A stretch of 64,000 nucleotides of DNA from Planctomycetota bacterium (GCA_022616055.1 JAKEFM010000283.1:1-64000), one strand, 5' to 3'. Shown: positions 34,529-44,385, numbered from the stretch's first letter. Made by a program: numbers and translations. Notes: a model not told the origin generated them from the letters alone.

Positions 34529-36267
34529 AGGACCGTCACCGCGGTGACGTTGCTGACCGGGATCGGCAGGACGCCGAAGGGGTTCGACAGGCCGAAGGCC
34601 GCCATCTGGAAGTAGACGGTCGCGCCGCCCGGGGTCGGCGGGATCGGGAACTGGAGCTGGGAGACCCCGGCGGCGTTCGGCAGCGGCGTCGGGAGGAAGC
34701 TCACGTCCGTGAAGCCGTTGCCGAGGCCGAGGGAGACGATTCCCGGGAGGACGGAGGGGAGGTTCGAGGCGCTGAAGACGAGAACCTGGCTCGTCCCGAG
34801 CGGGGAGGCGAGCGTCGCCGTGAACGTGCTCCCGGAGCTCTGGACCGGGGGACCCGTCACGAGGACCGGGGCCGTGACGGCGGTCACATTGAGGGGCACC
34901 GGGGACGGGCAGGAGGTCCCTCCCCCGGTCGTCAGCGTCACGTTGAAGTTCCCGAGGGTCGGGAAGAGGGGGAGCGGGAAGCGGATCTGGGCGTCGTTGT
35001 CGATGATGAACTGCGTCGGGTCGAGGGTGAAGGGCCCCACGTCGACCAGCGTGACCGAGGAGTACTGCGCGCTCGCCGGGCAGGGCGGCGGCGGCGCCGG
35101 GAAGCAGGCCATCGTCGGGGCGCCGACCGGCGCGAGGACGAAGATCTCCGCCGGGACCGCGGAGAGGATCGGGACGGAGGGAGGAACGATCGGTCCGACG
35201 CACTGCATGCACGGCGTGCCGTTGCCCCCGCTCTGGAGGACGAGCGGCATCCCGTTCGAGAGGAATTGGCCGGCCGTCTCCGTCACCAACCCCTTCTTGA
35301 CGAACACGTCCCCGTTCACGACGTCGCAGGGGACGATCACGGTGATCGCCGTCCCGGAGAAGGCGGACGAGAGCCCGGTGACCTTCCGCGGCTGGTTGTC
35401 CCCCGCGTCGTCCCGGAACCAGACCTCGTTCGAGCCGACCCCCGTCCCGAAGTTCTGTCCGACGACCGTCAGGGGCTGCTGCGCGGCGAGGATCCCCTGG
35501 AAGGCGAGGATCCTCGGCTTCGTCGCGGAGACGGAGCCGTAGGCGGGGAGGATCGACTGGATCCCCTGCTGGTCGTCGACGTGGAGCGAGCGCAGCTCGA
35601 CGCTCGCCGGCCCCGGGTTCGCCCCGGCGAACATCGTGGCGGGGAGCACGGAGGTGTGGGCCAGGCCGAGGGCGTGGCCGAGCTCGTGCGTCACGATCCC
35701 CTGGATGTCGAAGCGCGGGTCCCCGTTGGGCATGTTCCCCGGACCGTCGAACCAGAGCTGGTCGGGCATGAACTCGATGTGCCAGCCGTTCTGGTCGGGA
35801 TTGAACGTGATCGCCAGGACCCCGGCGCCGATGGTGTTCACCGAGATCCTGTGCACGATCCGGTCGTTCTCGTTGGCGGGGACGATCACCCCCATGACGA
35901 TGTTGTGGTTGGGCGCCGTCGGCACCTCCCCTAGGTAGAGGAAGTCGAAGTTCGCCTGGCCCGAGCCGAGCCCGTCGAGGCCCGTCTGCGTCGGATCCCC
36001 GGCGCCCGTCCCGTTGTGGAGGACCGAGGCCCACTCCGTCGCCCCTTTCCAGATGGCGAGGGGCGCGCCGAGGGCGCTCGGGAAGTTGTTGTCGGGGACC
36101 TGGTTCAGGTTCTCCGGCGGGGGGAAGTCGTTGAAGACGCGCACGTCGCGGGTGTTCGTGTTGATGGAGAATCCGAGCACCGCGAACCCCTCGACGGTCC
36201 GGGGCCAGGCGAGGAGGGCCGCCGCGGAGAGCGCGAGGGCGGGGAAGAGGAGGCGGGGGACGCGCAT
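34525..36267 (-). CDS. Secreted matrixin-type zinc metalloprotease with IPT/TIG-like domain
   Basis: Signal MRVPRLLFPALALSAAALLAWP; HELGHALGLAHTS zinc motif; IPT-like KPRILAFQGILAAQQPLTVVGQNFGTGVGSNEVWF. Confidence 0.85.
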   Translation of the reverse strand: MRVPRLLFPALALSAAALLAWPRTVEGFAVLGFSINTNTRDVRVFNDFPPPENLNQVPDNNFPSALGAPLAIWKGATEWASVLHNGTGAGDPTQTGLDGLGSGQANFDFLYLGEVPTAPNHNIVMGVIVPANENDRIVHRISVNTIGAGVLAITFNPDQNGWHIEFMPDQLWFDGPGNMPNGDPRFDIQGIVTHELGHALGLAHTSVLPATMFAGANPGPASVELRSLHVDDQQGIQSILPAYGSVSATKPRILAFQGILAAQQPLTVVGQNFGTGVGSNEVWFRDDAGDNQPRKVTGLSSAFSGTAITVIVPCDVVNGDVFVKKGLVTETAGQFLSNGMPLVLQSGGNGTPCMQCVGPIVPPSVPILSAVPAEIFVLAPVGAPTMACFPAPPPPCPASAQYSSVTLVDVGPFTLDPTQFIIDNDAQIRFPLPLFPTLGNFNVTLTTGGGTSCPSPVPLNVTAVTAPVLVTGPPVQSSGSTFTATLASPLGTSQVLVFSASNLPSVLPGIVSLGLGNGFTDVSFLPTPLPNAAGVSQLQFPIPPTPGGATVYFQMAAFGLSNPFGVLPIPVSNVTAVTVL

Positions 36268-36275
36268 GGCTCCTC

Positions 36276-36821
36276 CTAGCGCGGCCCGGCCGTCCCGCGG
36301 TGGCGGGCGACCTGGGCGCGCAGCTCGGCCATCGGGACGTTCTTCTCGACCGCGAACCCCTCGCCTCGGCCGATCACCACGTCGCCGCGAGGCCCCTCCT
36401 CGACGCGGAAGAGCCCGGCGAAGCAGGCGTAGATGCTCCGCATCCCGATCCCTCCCATCGTCGGGTGCCACTTCGCGAAGGCGAGGACCCGCGTGCCGAC
36501 CCGGGTGTCGGCCGCCGTGGGCATGTCCGCGTGCCACTGGACCTGCCCGTCGTAGGCCCCTCCGAAGAAGGAGACGACGGTGTCCACGCGCTTCCCGGTG
36601 TAGAGGTCCTCTCCCACGATCCGCAGGTGGGTGTAGATCCTCGCCTCGGAGTACGGCGTGGGGTTCCAAGTGGTCCAGGTGGAGACGATCCGCCCGGAGA
36701 TCGCGCCGTCCGTCTTCTCGACCATCCGGCGCAGATCGAGCCGCTCGACCGAGCTCGTCCCGAGGACGAGCATGGCGAGCGCCAGCCCTCCGAGGAGGGG
36801 ATCGCGATGGGGATGCTTCAT
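36276..36821 (-). CDS. Exported protein of unknown function
   Basis: MKHPHRDPLLGGLALAMLVLGTSSVERLDL signal-anchor-like N-terminus; directly upstream of the metalloprotease. Confidence 0.65.
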   Translation of the reverse strand: MKHPHRDPLLGGLALAMLVLGTSSVERLDLRRMVEKTDGAISGRIVSTWTTWNPTPYSEARIYTHLRIVGEDLYTGKRVDTVVSFFGGAYDGQVQWHADMPTAADTRVGTRVLAFAKWHPTMGGIGMRSIYACFAGLFRVEEGPRGDVVIGRGEGFAVEKNVPMAELRAQVARHRGTAGPR

Positions 36822-36891
36822 GGGGGACTCCCGGCCGGTCCGCAACCCGCGGGCCGGAGGGCAGGATACCCGAGGTTCCCTCCCCCGTCAG

Positions 36892-37593
36892 TCATCGCGT
36901 CCGGTAGCGCGTCGGGTCGGGGAGGCGGGCCTCCTCGAACCCCTTCCGGCGCAGGAGGCACGCGTCGCACCCCCCGCAGGCGGCCCCGCTCGTGCCGGGG
37001 TCGTAACACGAGTGGGTGAGGGCGTAGTCGAGGCCGAGCGCCGTCCCCTTCCGGACGATCTCCGCCTTGGTCATCCGGAGGAGGGGGGCCCGGAGGCGGA
37101 TGGGCGACCCCTCCATTCCCGCACGGGTCCCGAGCGACAGCGCTCGCTCCATCGCCTCCAGGAACTCCGGGCGGCAGTCGGGGTATCCGCTCCAGTCGAG
37201 GACGTTCGCGCCGAAGAAGATCTCCCCCGCCCCCCGGCTCTCGGCGAGCGCCGCGGCGAGGGAGAGGAAGATCGCGTTGCGGGCCGGGACGTAGGTCGGT
37301 GGGATCCCCCGCCCGATCTCGTCGAGGGGACGGTCCTTCGGGACGGAGGACCCGCCCGTGAGCGCCGAGCCCCCGAACCCGTCGAGCCGGAGGTCGAGGA
37401 CGAGGTGCTCGAGCACCCGGAGCGAGCGAGCGATCGCCCGCGCCGCCTCGACCTCGACCGCGTGGCGCTGGCCGTAGCGCAGCGTGAGCGCGAGGAGCGC
37501 GCGCCCCTCCGCCCTCGCGATCGCCGCGGCCGTCGCCGAGTCGATCCCTCCCGAGAGGAGGACGACGGCGGAGGGAGGCGGCGGCCCGCTCAC
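36892..37593 (-). CDS. queC: 7-cyano-7-deazaguanine synthase
   Basis: VVLLSGGIDSATAAAIA P-loop; C-terminal zinc site SCYDPGTSGAACGGCDACLLRRKGF; GTGA overlap with the rhodanese gene. Confidence 0.96.
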   Translation of the reverse strand: MSGPPPPSAVVLLSGGIDSATAAAIARAEGRALLALTLRYGQRHAVEVEAARAIARSLRVLEHLVLDLRLDGFGGSALTGGSSVPKDRPLDEIGRGIPPTYVPARNAIFLSLAAALAESRGAGEIFFGANVLDWSGYPDCRPEFLEAMERALSLGTRAGMEGSPIRLRAPLLRMTKAEIVRKGTALGLDYALTHSCYDPGTSGAACGGCDACLLRRKGFEEARLPDPTRYRTR

Positions 37594-37967
37594 GCCCCCT
37601 CCCCCTCGAAGGGGCCGGGATAGGCGGCGAGTCCGCCGCGGAGCCAGCGGACCTTCTCGAATCCCTTCCCCTTGAGGATCCGGCAGGCCTCGATCGAGCG
37701 GTCTCCCCTCCCGCAGACGACGAGGAGGTCCCGGTCGCGATCGACCTCGCCCACCCGCGCGGGGAGCTCCGGCAGGGGGAGGAGACGCGCCCCGGGGATG
37801 CGCCGTCGCGAGAACTCGACGTCGAACCGCACGTCGAGCACGACGACCTCCCCGCGGGCGACGACCCCCGCCGCGCGCTCGGGATCGAGGGGAGGGAAGG
37901 CCGCGTTCCGCGGTTCCCCGTCCCGCTTCTCTCCGGCTCGTCCGAGGAGGCGATCGAGCAGTCCCAT
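37590..37967 (-). CDS. Rhodanese-like domain protein
   Basis: VVLDVRFDVEFSRRRIPGARLLPLPEL...LLVVCGRGDRSIEACRILKGKGFEKVRWLRGGLAAY (active-site loop CGRGDRS). Confidence 0.9.
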   Translation of the reverse strand: MGLLDRLLGRAGEKRDGEPRNAAFPPLDPERAAGVVARGEVVVLDVRFDVEFSRRRIPGARLLPLPELPARVGEVDRDRDLLVVCGRGDRSIEACRILKGKGFEKVRWLRGGLAAYPGPFEGEGA

Positions 37968-38108
37968 GCGCGCCGACCGAGCATGCCCGTCGACCGGCCG
38001 CGGAGAAAGGGGCGGCTCCGGGCCGCGCCTTGCCGGGCCCGCGCGCCTGCCCTATAGGTGCGCGGTCCTCTCGCGACGCCCCGCCGCCTCCCCGCACAGG
38101 ACCTCGCC

Positions 38109-39236
38109 ATGGGCCTCTTCTCGCGGAACAAGCCGAACGACGAACCCCGACCTCCGGCGGACGGGGGCGGACCGACGAAGGAGGCGGTCCTCCAGGCCCT
38201 CCGCCAGGTGATGGAGCCCGAGCTCCACCGCGACATCGTCTCCCTGAACATGGTGAAGTCGGTCGCGGTCTGCGACGGGATCGTCAAGGTCGCCGTCGAG
38301 CTCACCACCCCGGCCTGCCCGCTGAAGAAGGAGATCACGGAGTCGGTGGAGAAGGCGGTCGCCCCCCTCCCCGGCGTGCGCCAGGTGACGGTCGAGATGA
38401 CCTCGAACGTGAAGGCGGTCGGCGGCGGCCCGCCGCGGGGGATGGCGCCCGGCGTGAAGAACGTACTCGCCGTGAGCAGCGGGAAGGGGGGCGTCGGCAA
38501 GTCGACGGTCGCCGTCAACCTGACGGCGGCCCTCGCCGGGACCGGCGCGCGGGTCGGCGTCCTCGACTGCGACCTCTACGGCCCGAACGTCCCGACGATG
38601 CTCGGCATCCCCGCCGACCACAAGCCGGAGGTCCGCGACGGGCGCCTCCAGCCCGTGGCGAAGCACGGCTTCCTCTCGATGTCGATCGGCTACCTGATGG
38701 ACCCGGACCAGCCGATCGTGTGGCGCGGCCCGATGCTCCACAAGGCGATCCAGCAGTTCCTCTCGGACGTCGAGTGGGGGGACCTCGACTACCTCGTCGT
38801 CGATCTCCCTCCGGGGACCGGCGACGCGCAGCTCTCCCTCGCGCAGCTGGTCCCCCTCGCCGGCGCCGTCGTCGTCACCACGCCGCAGGAGGTCTCCGTC
38901 GTCGACGTGCGCAAGGCGATCGCCATGTTCCGGCAGGTCCACGTCGACGTCCTCGGGGTCGTCGAGAACATGGCGGCCTTCGTCTGCCCCCACTGCCGTC
39001 ACGAGACGAAGATCTTCGGGGAGGGGGGGGCGGAGGGGCTGGCGAAGAAGTTCGGGATCCCCGTCCTCGGCCGCATCCCCCTCGAGCCGGCCGTCCGCGC
39101 CGGCGGGGACGAGGGGGTGCCGATCGCGATCGGGAAGCCCGACTCGGCGGTCGCGGCCGCCTTCCGCGAGGTCGCGGGGAAGGTCGCCGCCGCGCTCTCG
39201 GTGAAGAGCGCCTGGGCGCTGCCGATCCTCCAGTAG
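38109..39236 (+). CDS. Mrp/NBP35 family Fe-S carrier ATPase (with MIP18/DUF59 N-terminal domain)
   Basis: VLAVSSGKGGVGKSTVAVNL Walker A; N-terminal VLQALRQVMEPELHRDIVSLNMVKS; C-terminal NMAAFVCPHC. Confidence 0.96.
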   Translation: MGLFSRNKPNDEPRPPADGGGPTKEAVLQALRQVMEPELHRDIVSLNMVKSVAVCDGIVKVAVELTTPACPLKKEITESVEKAVAPLPGVRQVTVEMTSNVKAVGGGPPRGMAPGVKNVLAVSSGKGGVGKSTVAVNLTAALAGTGARVGVLDCDLYGPNVPTMLGIPADHKPEVRDGRLQPVAKHGFLSMSIGYLMDPDQPIVWRGPMLHKAIQQFLSDVEWGDLDYLVVDLPPGTGDAQLSLAQLVPLAGAVVVTTPQEVSVVDVRKAIAMFRQVHVDVLGVVENMAAFVCPHCRHETKIFGEGGAEGLAKKFGIPVLGRIPLEPAVRAGGDEGVPIAIGKPDSAVAAAFREVAGKVAAALSVKSAWALPILQ

Positions 39237-39243
39237 GCCCCCG

Positions 39244-41148
39244 TCAGGACCGGGGCTTCGCGGCGAGGAGCTCCCGCTCCCGCGCCCGGACGTGGCGGAT
39301 CAGGTGGACGGCGAGCGGGGCGCGGTTGAAGGGGGGGAGGAGGTAGTACCCCTCCGCGAACTCGATCGTGCGGTCGATCAGCTCCCGCGCGATCGCGAGC
39401 CCCTCCTCCCCCGCGTCGCGGGCGGCGCGCATCCGCTCGATCAGCGCGGGGGGGACGGAGATTCCCGGGATCTCGTTCGCGATGAACTCGGCGTTCCGCA
39501 GGTTCGCGAAGGGCATGATCCCGTAGAGGATCGGGATCGAGATCCCGCTCTCCCGGGCGAGCCGGTGGGTCTCGCGGGCGAGGTCGGCGTCGTAGACCGC
39601 CTGCGACTGGGCGAAGTTCGCCCCCAGCTCCACCTTCTTCCTGAGGCGCCGCACCTCGATCGCGAGGTTCCGCTTGTTGGGATTGACCGCTCCCCCGACG
39701 CGGAAGCCCCCCGGCGGCGCGCCCGGCGCCTCCCCGCGGTTCATCGCCGCGACGAGGGAGACGAGGGAGAAGGAGTTGAGGTCGTAGACGCTCGTCGCCT
39801 GGGAGCAGTCCCCGATCGAGGCGGGGTCCCCCGTGATGCAGAAGATCGTCCGCAGCCCGAGCGCCGCGCACCCCATCAGCGCCGATCGCGTCCCGAGGAG
39901 ATTGCGGTCCCGGCCGCAGAAGTGGACGATCGCCTCGATCCCGGCGTCGCGCTGGACGATGTGGCCGAGCACGAGGTTGCTCATCCGCACGACGGCGAGC
40001 GGGTTCTCGGCGATCGAGATCGCATCGGCCCCCGCCTCGCGGCAGGCGATGGCCGCCTCGACGACCTTGGCGTAGTCGATCCCCTTCGGGGGGTCGAGCT
40101 CGACCGTGACGACCTTCCGGCGGCCCGTCCCGTCGAGGAAGTGGGCCTTCGGGGCCGCCGGCGTCGCGGCCTTCGCCTGCGCGGGAGGCTGCGGCTTGCG
40201 AGGAGCGAGGGGCGGGCGCGGCGCCGGCGCGATGCCGCGCGCCTTCCGCCATTGGAGGAGCCGGACGAGGGCCCGGATGTCCTCGGGCCCGGTCCCGCAG
40301 CAGCCGCCGACGATCCTCGCGCCGAAGTCGACGCACTCGACCATCCGGCGTGCGAAGTAGTCGGGGTCGCTCGCGTAGAGGTAGCGCCCATCGACGTAGT
40401 CGGGGAAGCCCGCGTTCGGGAAGGCGGAGATCCGCTTCACCCCCTCCTCCGCGTAGCGCTTCACGAACTCGGGCGCGCCGCTCGGCCCGCGTCCGCAGTT
40501 CCCGCCGAGTCCGTCGGCGCCGGCCTCTCCCATCGCGCGGAACGCGTCGGAGAGGTCGAGCCCCTCGTACGTCACCGCGTGCCGGACATAGGCGAACTGG
40601 ACGAAGACCGGGACCTTCCCCGCCTTCCGCGCGGCGCGGAGCGCCGCGCCCGCGTCCTCGAGGTTGAGCATCGTCTCGATCAGGACGAGGTCGGCGCCTC
40701 CCTCGAGGAGCCCCGCGATCGTCTCCCCGTAGACCGCTTCCCGCTCCTCGACCGTCAGGTGCTGCTCCTCCTTGCCCGGCTGGACGCGACCGATCGGGCC
40801 GACCGCCCCCGCGACGTAGGCCTCCCCCTTGGCCGCCTCCTTCGCGAGGGCCGCCGCCGCGCGCGAGATCTCCCGGGCCTGCTTCTCCAGGCCGTGGCGC
40901 GCGAGGGCGAGCGCGTTCGCCCGGAAGGAGTTCGTCTCGAGCAGCCGGGCGCCGGCCGCGAGGTAGTCGGCGTGGATCTGCCGGACGATGTCGGGCTTGC
41001 GCACGCACAGCGCCTCGAAGCACTCGGTGAACGGCACCCCCCGCTCGTAGAGGAGGCTCCCCATCGCCCCGTCCCCGACGACGACCTCGTCGTGATCGAG
41101 GCGTTCGAGGAGGGAGGTCTCGGCGTAGCGCGCCACGGTCGAAGGCAC
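39244..41148 (-). CDS. Bifunctional homocysteine S-methyltransferase / methylenetetrahydrofolate reductase
   Basis: N-terminal VVGDGAMGSLLYERG...IETMLNLEDA..GGCCGTGPEDI; C-terminal MTHFR ITGDPASIGDCSQATSVYDLNSF...QSQAVYDADL...GIMPFANLRNAEFIANEIPGI. Confidence 0.95.
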   Translation of the reverse strand: MPSTVARYAETSLLERLDHDEVVVGDGAMGSLLYERGVPFTECFEALCVRKPDIVRQIHADYLAAGARLLETNSFRANALALARHGLEKQAREISRAAAALAKEAAKGEAYVAGAVGPIGRVQPGKEEQHLTVEEREAVYGETIAGLLEGGADLVLIETMLNLEDAGAALRAARKAGKVPVFVQFAYVRHAVTYEGLDLSDAFRAMGEAGADGLGGNCGRGPSGAPEFVKRYAEEGVKRISAFPNAGFPDYVDGRYLYASDPDYFARRMVECVDFGARIVGGCCGTGPEDIRALVRLLQWRKARGIAPAPRPPLAPRKPQPPAQAKAATPAAPKAHFLDGTGRRKVVTVELDPPKGIDYAKVVEAAIACREAGADAISIAENPLAVVRMSNLVLGHIVQRDAGIEAIVHFCGRDRNLLGTRSALMGCAALGLRTIFCITGDPASIGDCSQATSVYDLNSFSLVSLVAAMNRGEAPGAPPGGFRVGGAVNPNKRNLAIEVRRLRKKVELGANFAQSQAVYDADLARETHRLARESGISIPILYGIMPFANLRNAEFIANEIPGISVPPALIERMRAARDAGEEGLAIARELIDRTIEFAEGYYLLPPFNRAPLAVHLIRHVRARERELLAAKPRS

Positions 41149-41194
41149 TCTCGGGCAAAGTATAGGAGGGGCCGGGGCGGCCGGCCCGGGAGGC

Positions 41195-42247
41195 CTACCA
41201 CTCGACGAGGAGGAGCTCGGCGCAGAAGCCCGGCCCCATGGCGGCGAGGAGCCCGAGGGTGCCGGGCGCCGGGAGGGCCCGCGCCATCGTCTCCTCGAGG
41301 ATGAGGAGGAGGGAGGCGCTCGAGAGGTTCCCGGTGCGGCGCAGCCCGTCCCAGGAGAGGGCGAGGGCCTCCTCCCCGAGCCCCAGCCCCTCGCGCATCG
41401 CGGCGAGGACCTTCGGACCTCCGGGGTGGCAGACCCACGAGCCGATGTCGCTCCGGCGGAGTCCCTGCTCCGCGAGGAAGGCGTCGACGTCCCGAGGGAG
41501 CCGTTCCCCCGCGATGGAGGGGACCTCCGCGCCGAGGACGATCCGGAAGCCCTCCTCGGAGACGCGCCAGCCCATCACGTCCTCCGTGTCGGGGTAGAAG
41601 ACGGAGCGCGTCGCGCGGATCCGCGGGCCCGCGGCCCTCGGGTGGGCCGCCCCGAGGACCAGGGCGGAGCCCGCTCCATCCCCGAAGAGGCCCGTGGCGA
41701 TCAGGTTCGCGACCGAACGATCGCCGCGCTGGAAGGTGAGGGAGCAGAGCTCGACGGTCAGGACCGCGGCGGCGTGCCCGGGGAAGGCGCGGACGTAGTC
41801 GGAGGCCCGCGCGAGGACGGCCGCGCCGGCGACGCAGCCGAGTCCGAAGAAGGGGAGCCGCTTGACGTCGGCCCGGAGCCCCATCCGGTTGACCAGGCGC
41901 GCGTCGATCGAGGGGATCGCGGCGCCGGTGACGGTGGAGAAGAAGAGCGCGTCGACGTCCCGGGGCGCCAGCCCCGCGCGATCGAGCGCGGAGCGCAGCG
42001 CCCGTTCCCCGAGGTCCGTCGCGGCGGCGATCCACGCGTCGTTGCGCTCCCCGAAGGTCCGCAGGCGGTCGTAGTCCTCGAGGGGCCGCGCGAGGTGGCG
42101 ACGCTCGACGCGCACGTTCTCGTGGAAGGCGGCGAGCCGCCGCGCGAAGGCGGGATCGCCGTCCCAGATTCCGGCGAGGTGGCGGGTGATCCTCCCCTGC
42201 TCGTAGACGTGATCGGGGAGCGCGCTCGCGACGGAGGCGATCCTCAC
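41195..42247 (-). CDS. Type III polyketide synthase (locus 1)
   Basis: GTGA overlap start; Cys-His-Asn triad FFGLGCVAGAAVL / WVCHPGGPKVL / RRTGNLSSAS; TGLFGDGAGSALVLG. Confidence 0.92.
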   Translation of the reverse strand: MRIASVASALPDHVYEQGRITRHLAGIWDGDPAFARRLAAFHENVRVERRHLARPLEDYDRLRTFGERNDAWIAAATDLGERALRSALDRAGLAPRDVDALFFSTVTGAAIPSIDARLVNRMGLRADVKRLPFFGLGCVAGAAVLARASDYVRAFPGHAAAVLTVELCSLTFQRGDRSVANLIATGLFGDGAGSALVLGAAHPRAAGPRIRATRSVFYPDTEDVMGWRVSEEGFRIVLGAEVPSIAGERLPRDVDAFLAEQGLRRSDIGSWVCHPGGPKVLAAMREGLGLGEEALALSWDGLRRTGNLSSASLLLILEETMARALPAPGTLGLLAAMGPGFCAELLLVEW

Positions 42248-42984
42248 GCCGGGAGCCTCGGGAGGAAGTAGGGGACCCGGGCCCGGTAGCCCGCGAACTC
42301 CTCCCCGTACCGCGCGAGGTAGCGCCGCTCCTTGTGGAGGGGTCCGAGCAGGCAGTAGCCGGTCCAGACGGCGGCGAGCATCAGGCCGTCGAGGGTCCGG
42401 ACCGGCGCGGTCCAGAGGACGAGCGCGAAGGCGAGGTAGACCGGCTGGCGGCAGGTCCGGAAGAGCCCGCGGGCCGGCATCGGGCCGAGGTCGAACCGCC
42501 GCCCCCGCAGGACCGCCGTCCAGCCGGCGTACCCGGTCTGGAGGCCGAGACCCGCGTCGGCCATCGCCTTCCCGAGGAGGAGCCAGCTCCCCGCGAAGGC
42601 GCCGCGGCAGATCCAGAGGACGGGGCCGCGCGGATCCTCGAGCGTGGGGCCGACCGGCGACCAGAGCGCGAAGGTCGCGAGGATCTGGAGGGCGGCGACC
42701 CCGGCGAACGTCGTCGGAGCGAGGTCGCGGCCGATCCCGCAGGGGACCGCGCGGGCGAGCGCGTTGCGCCCGCGGCGGGTGAGGAGGATCGAGTGGAGGA
42801 GGGGGAACTGGAGCGCCAGCGCGGCGTTGGCGATCCAGGCGGGCGCGCCGCGCAGGGTTCCCAGGCCGGGGCGCATCCCCTCGTGGAGGGACCACGCCAT
42901 CGCGCCGACGGCGGCGAGGAAGAGGGCGTGGGTGACGAGGCCCGCGGCGAGCGCGAGGCCGGCCTCGATCCGGCGGCGCCTCAC
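42244..42984 (-). CDS. Integral-membrane methyltransferase-like protein (ICMT/PEMT/NnrU-like)
   Basis: Multiple TM segments; C-terminal FRTCRQPVYLAFALVLWTAPVRTLDGLML...LGPLHKERRYLARYGEEFAGYRARVPYFLPR typical of the isoprenylcysteine methyltransferase-like fold. Confidence 0.75.
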   Translation of the reverse strand: MRRRRIEAGLALAAGLVTHALFLAAVGAMAWSLHEGMRPGLGTLRGAPAWIANAALALQFPLLHSILLTRRGRNALARAVPCGIGRDLAPTTFAGVAALQILATFALWSPVGPTLEDPRGPVLWICRGAFAGSWLLLGKAMADAGLGLQTGYAGWTAVLRGRRFDLGPMPARGLFRTCRQPVYLAFALVLWTAPVRTLDGLMLAAVWTGYCLLGPLHKERRYLARYGEEFAGYRARVPYFLPRLPA

Positions 42985-43397
42985 GGAAGCGCCATCCGGC
43001 GCAGGACGACCGTCCCCCCCTCGCCCTCGAGGCGGAGGTGCCCTTCGCAGACGGAGGCCCGGACCGCCTCCTCCTCCGAGAGGCGGACGATCCCGTCGGA
43101 GAGGGTCCAGGCGCCCGAGAGGGTCTGGAAGGCCGGCCGCGTCCCGTCGAACACGAGGGCCGCCGCCGTGTAGCCGCCGTCGCCCGAGAACTGGTACTCG
43201 ATGCGCCAGAGGGAGGCTCCCGCCTCCCCCTCGACGCGGATCGACTCGTAGATCCCCTCGAGATCGGCGGGGAGCGCCGGACGCCATCCGGAGGGGAGCG
43301 CGGCCTCGTGGACGGCGCGGCGATCGGCCTCGAGCACGCTCGGGGCGATGCAGCCTCCCGCGGCGAGGGCGAGCAGGAGCGCGGCGCGCCTATCCAC
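42981..43397 (-). CDS. Small lipoprotein of unknown function
   Basis: GTG start; lipobox-like LLLALAAGGC; overlaps both neighbours within the operon. Confidence 0.7.
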   Translation of the reverse strand: MDRRAALLLALAAGGCIAPSVLEADRRAVHEAALPSGWRPALPADLEGIYESIRVEGEAGASLWRIEYQFSGDGGYTAAALVFDGTRPAFQTLSGAWTLSDGIVRLSEEEAVRASVCEGHLRLEGEGGTVVLRRMALP

Positions 43398-44385
43398 CGG
43401 AGCCCTTCGCGGCCGTCTCGCCCGCCGGACCCGCGCATCGCGCCCGGAGAGCGACCCAGATCTTGACCCGGTCCTGCATCGCGATCATGCCGAGCTTGCT
43501 CGGCACCGGGATTCCGAAGTCGGTGAGGCGGATCTCCGCCTCTCCCTCGACGGCGATCCTCCGGCTCTCGTCCACGGAGATCCGCACGGGCAGCGCGATC
43601 TCGCGCGCGATCCCCCGGATCGAGAGCCGACCCTTCGCGGTCCCGCGGACCGTCCGCGCCGCCGCGTCGACGGCGTCCGTGTCGAACGCCGTCCACTCGA
43701 AGCGGAGGGTGGGATGCGCTCCGACGTCAAGGAGGGCCCGCATCTCCTCGTCGCGGGCGTCGAGGCCCGTCTGGAGGGCGGCGGCGTCGACGACGATCTC
43801 CCCGTGGGCGACCTCCGAGGGGTGGGAGAGGCGGGAGGAGAACTCCCCGCGGACGCCCGTGGTCGCCCCGGAGAAATCATGGAGCGTGCTCTTCGCGTCG
43901 AACCCGACCCGCGAGAGCGATTCCACGACGAGGAACCGGCTCGGTCGGTCGAAGTCGAATCCTCCGGAGGGGAGCCGGAACGAGAGGAACCGTCGCGAGG
44001 CCGGCGCGGAGGGCCGGGTCTCCGGCGAGACCGCGTGCGATTCGCGGGGCGAGCCCTCGAGCGGCGGCGTCGCGACGGCCACGCGGAGCGCCGCGATCTC
44101 CTCGCGCAGCGCGTCGCGCTCCGCCGCGCATTCCCTCTCGAGGAGCGCCCCGAGGGCGTCGAGTCTTTCCGCCGTCCCTTCGGCGAAGGCGCGGAATTCC
44201 TCGCGGCTCTCGCGGAGATCCTCGGCGAGGAGCGCGAGGGGATCGGGACCGCGTGCGCCGGACGACGGCGCGCGAGCGATCGTGATCGCGACGCGGTCGC
44301 GGAGCAGCGCGACGGCGGCGACGGAGGCGGCGCCGACGGCGGCGAGGGTTACGAGTCCGACGATGCGCAGGATCCTGGAAGTCAC
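43390..44385 (-). CDS. YceI-family domain protein with N-terminal TM/coiled segment (locus 1)
   Basis: GTG at 44385; TM ILRIVGLVTLAAVGAASVAAVALL; YceI-like VGFDAKSTLHDFSGATTGVRGEFSS...DARDEEMRALLDVGAHPTLRFEWT...RLTDFGIPVPSKLGMIAMQDRVKIWVALRA. Confidence 0.85.
   Translation of the reverse strand: MTSRILRIVGLVTLAAVGAASVAAVALLRDRVAITIARAPSSGARGPDPLALLAEDLRESREEFRAFAEGTAERLDALGALLERECAAERDALREEIAALRVAVATPPLEGSPRESHAVSPETRPSAPASRRFLSFRLPSGGFDFDRPSRFLVVESLSRVGFDAKSTLHDFSGATTGVRGEFSSRLSHPSEVAHGEIVVDAAALQTGLDARDEEMRALLDVGAHPTLRFEWTAFDTDAVDAAARTVRGTAKGRLSIRGIAREIALPVRISVDESRRIAVEGEAEIRLTDFGIPVPSKLGMIAMQDRVKIWVALRARCAGPAGETAAKGSGG

Noticed and set aside
36892-37593. QueC-like defence gene (CBASS/Qat type)
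   Set aside because: Canonical QueC length, P-loop and zinc Cys motif; no nucleotidyltransferase, ubiquitin-like or TGT partners nearby.
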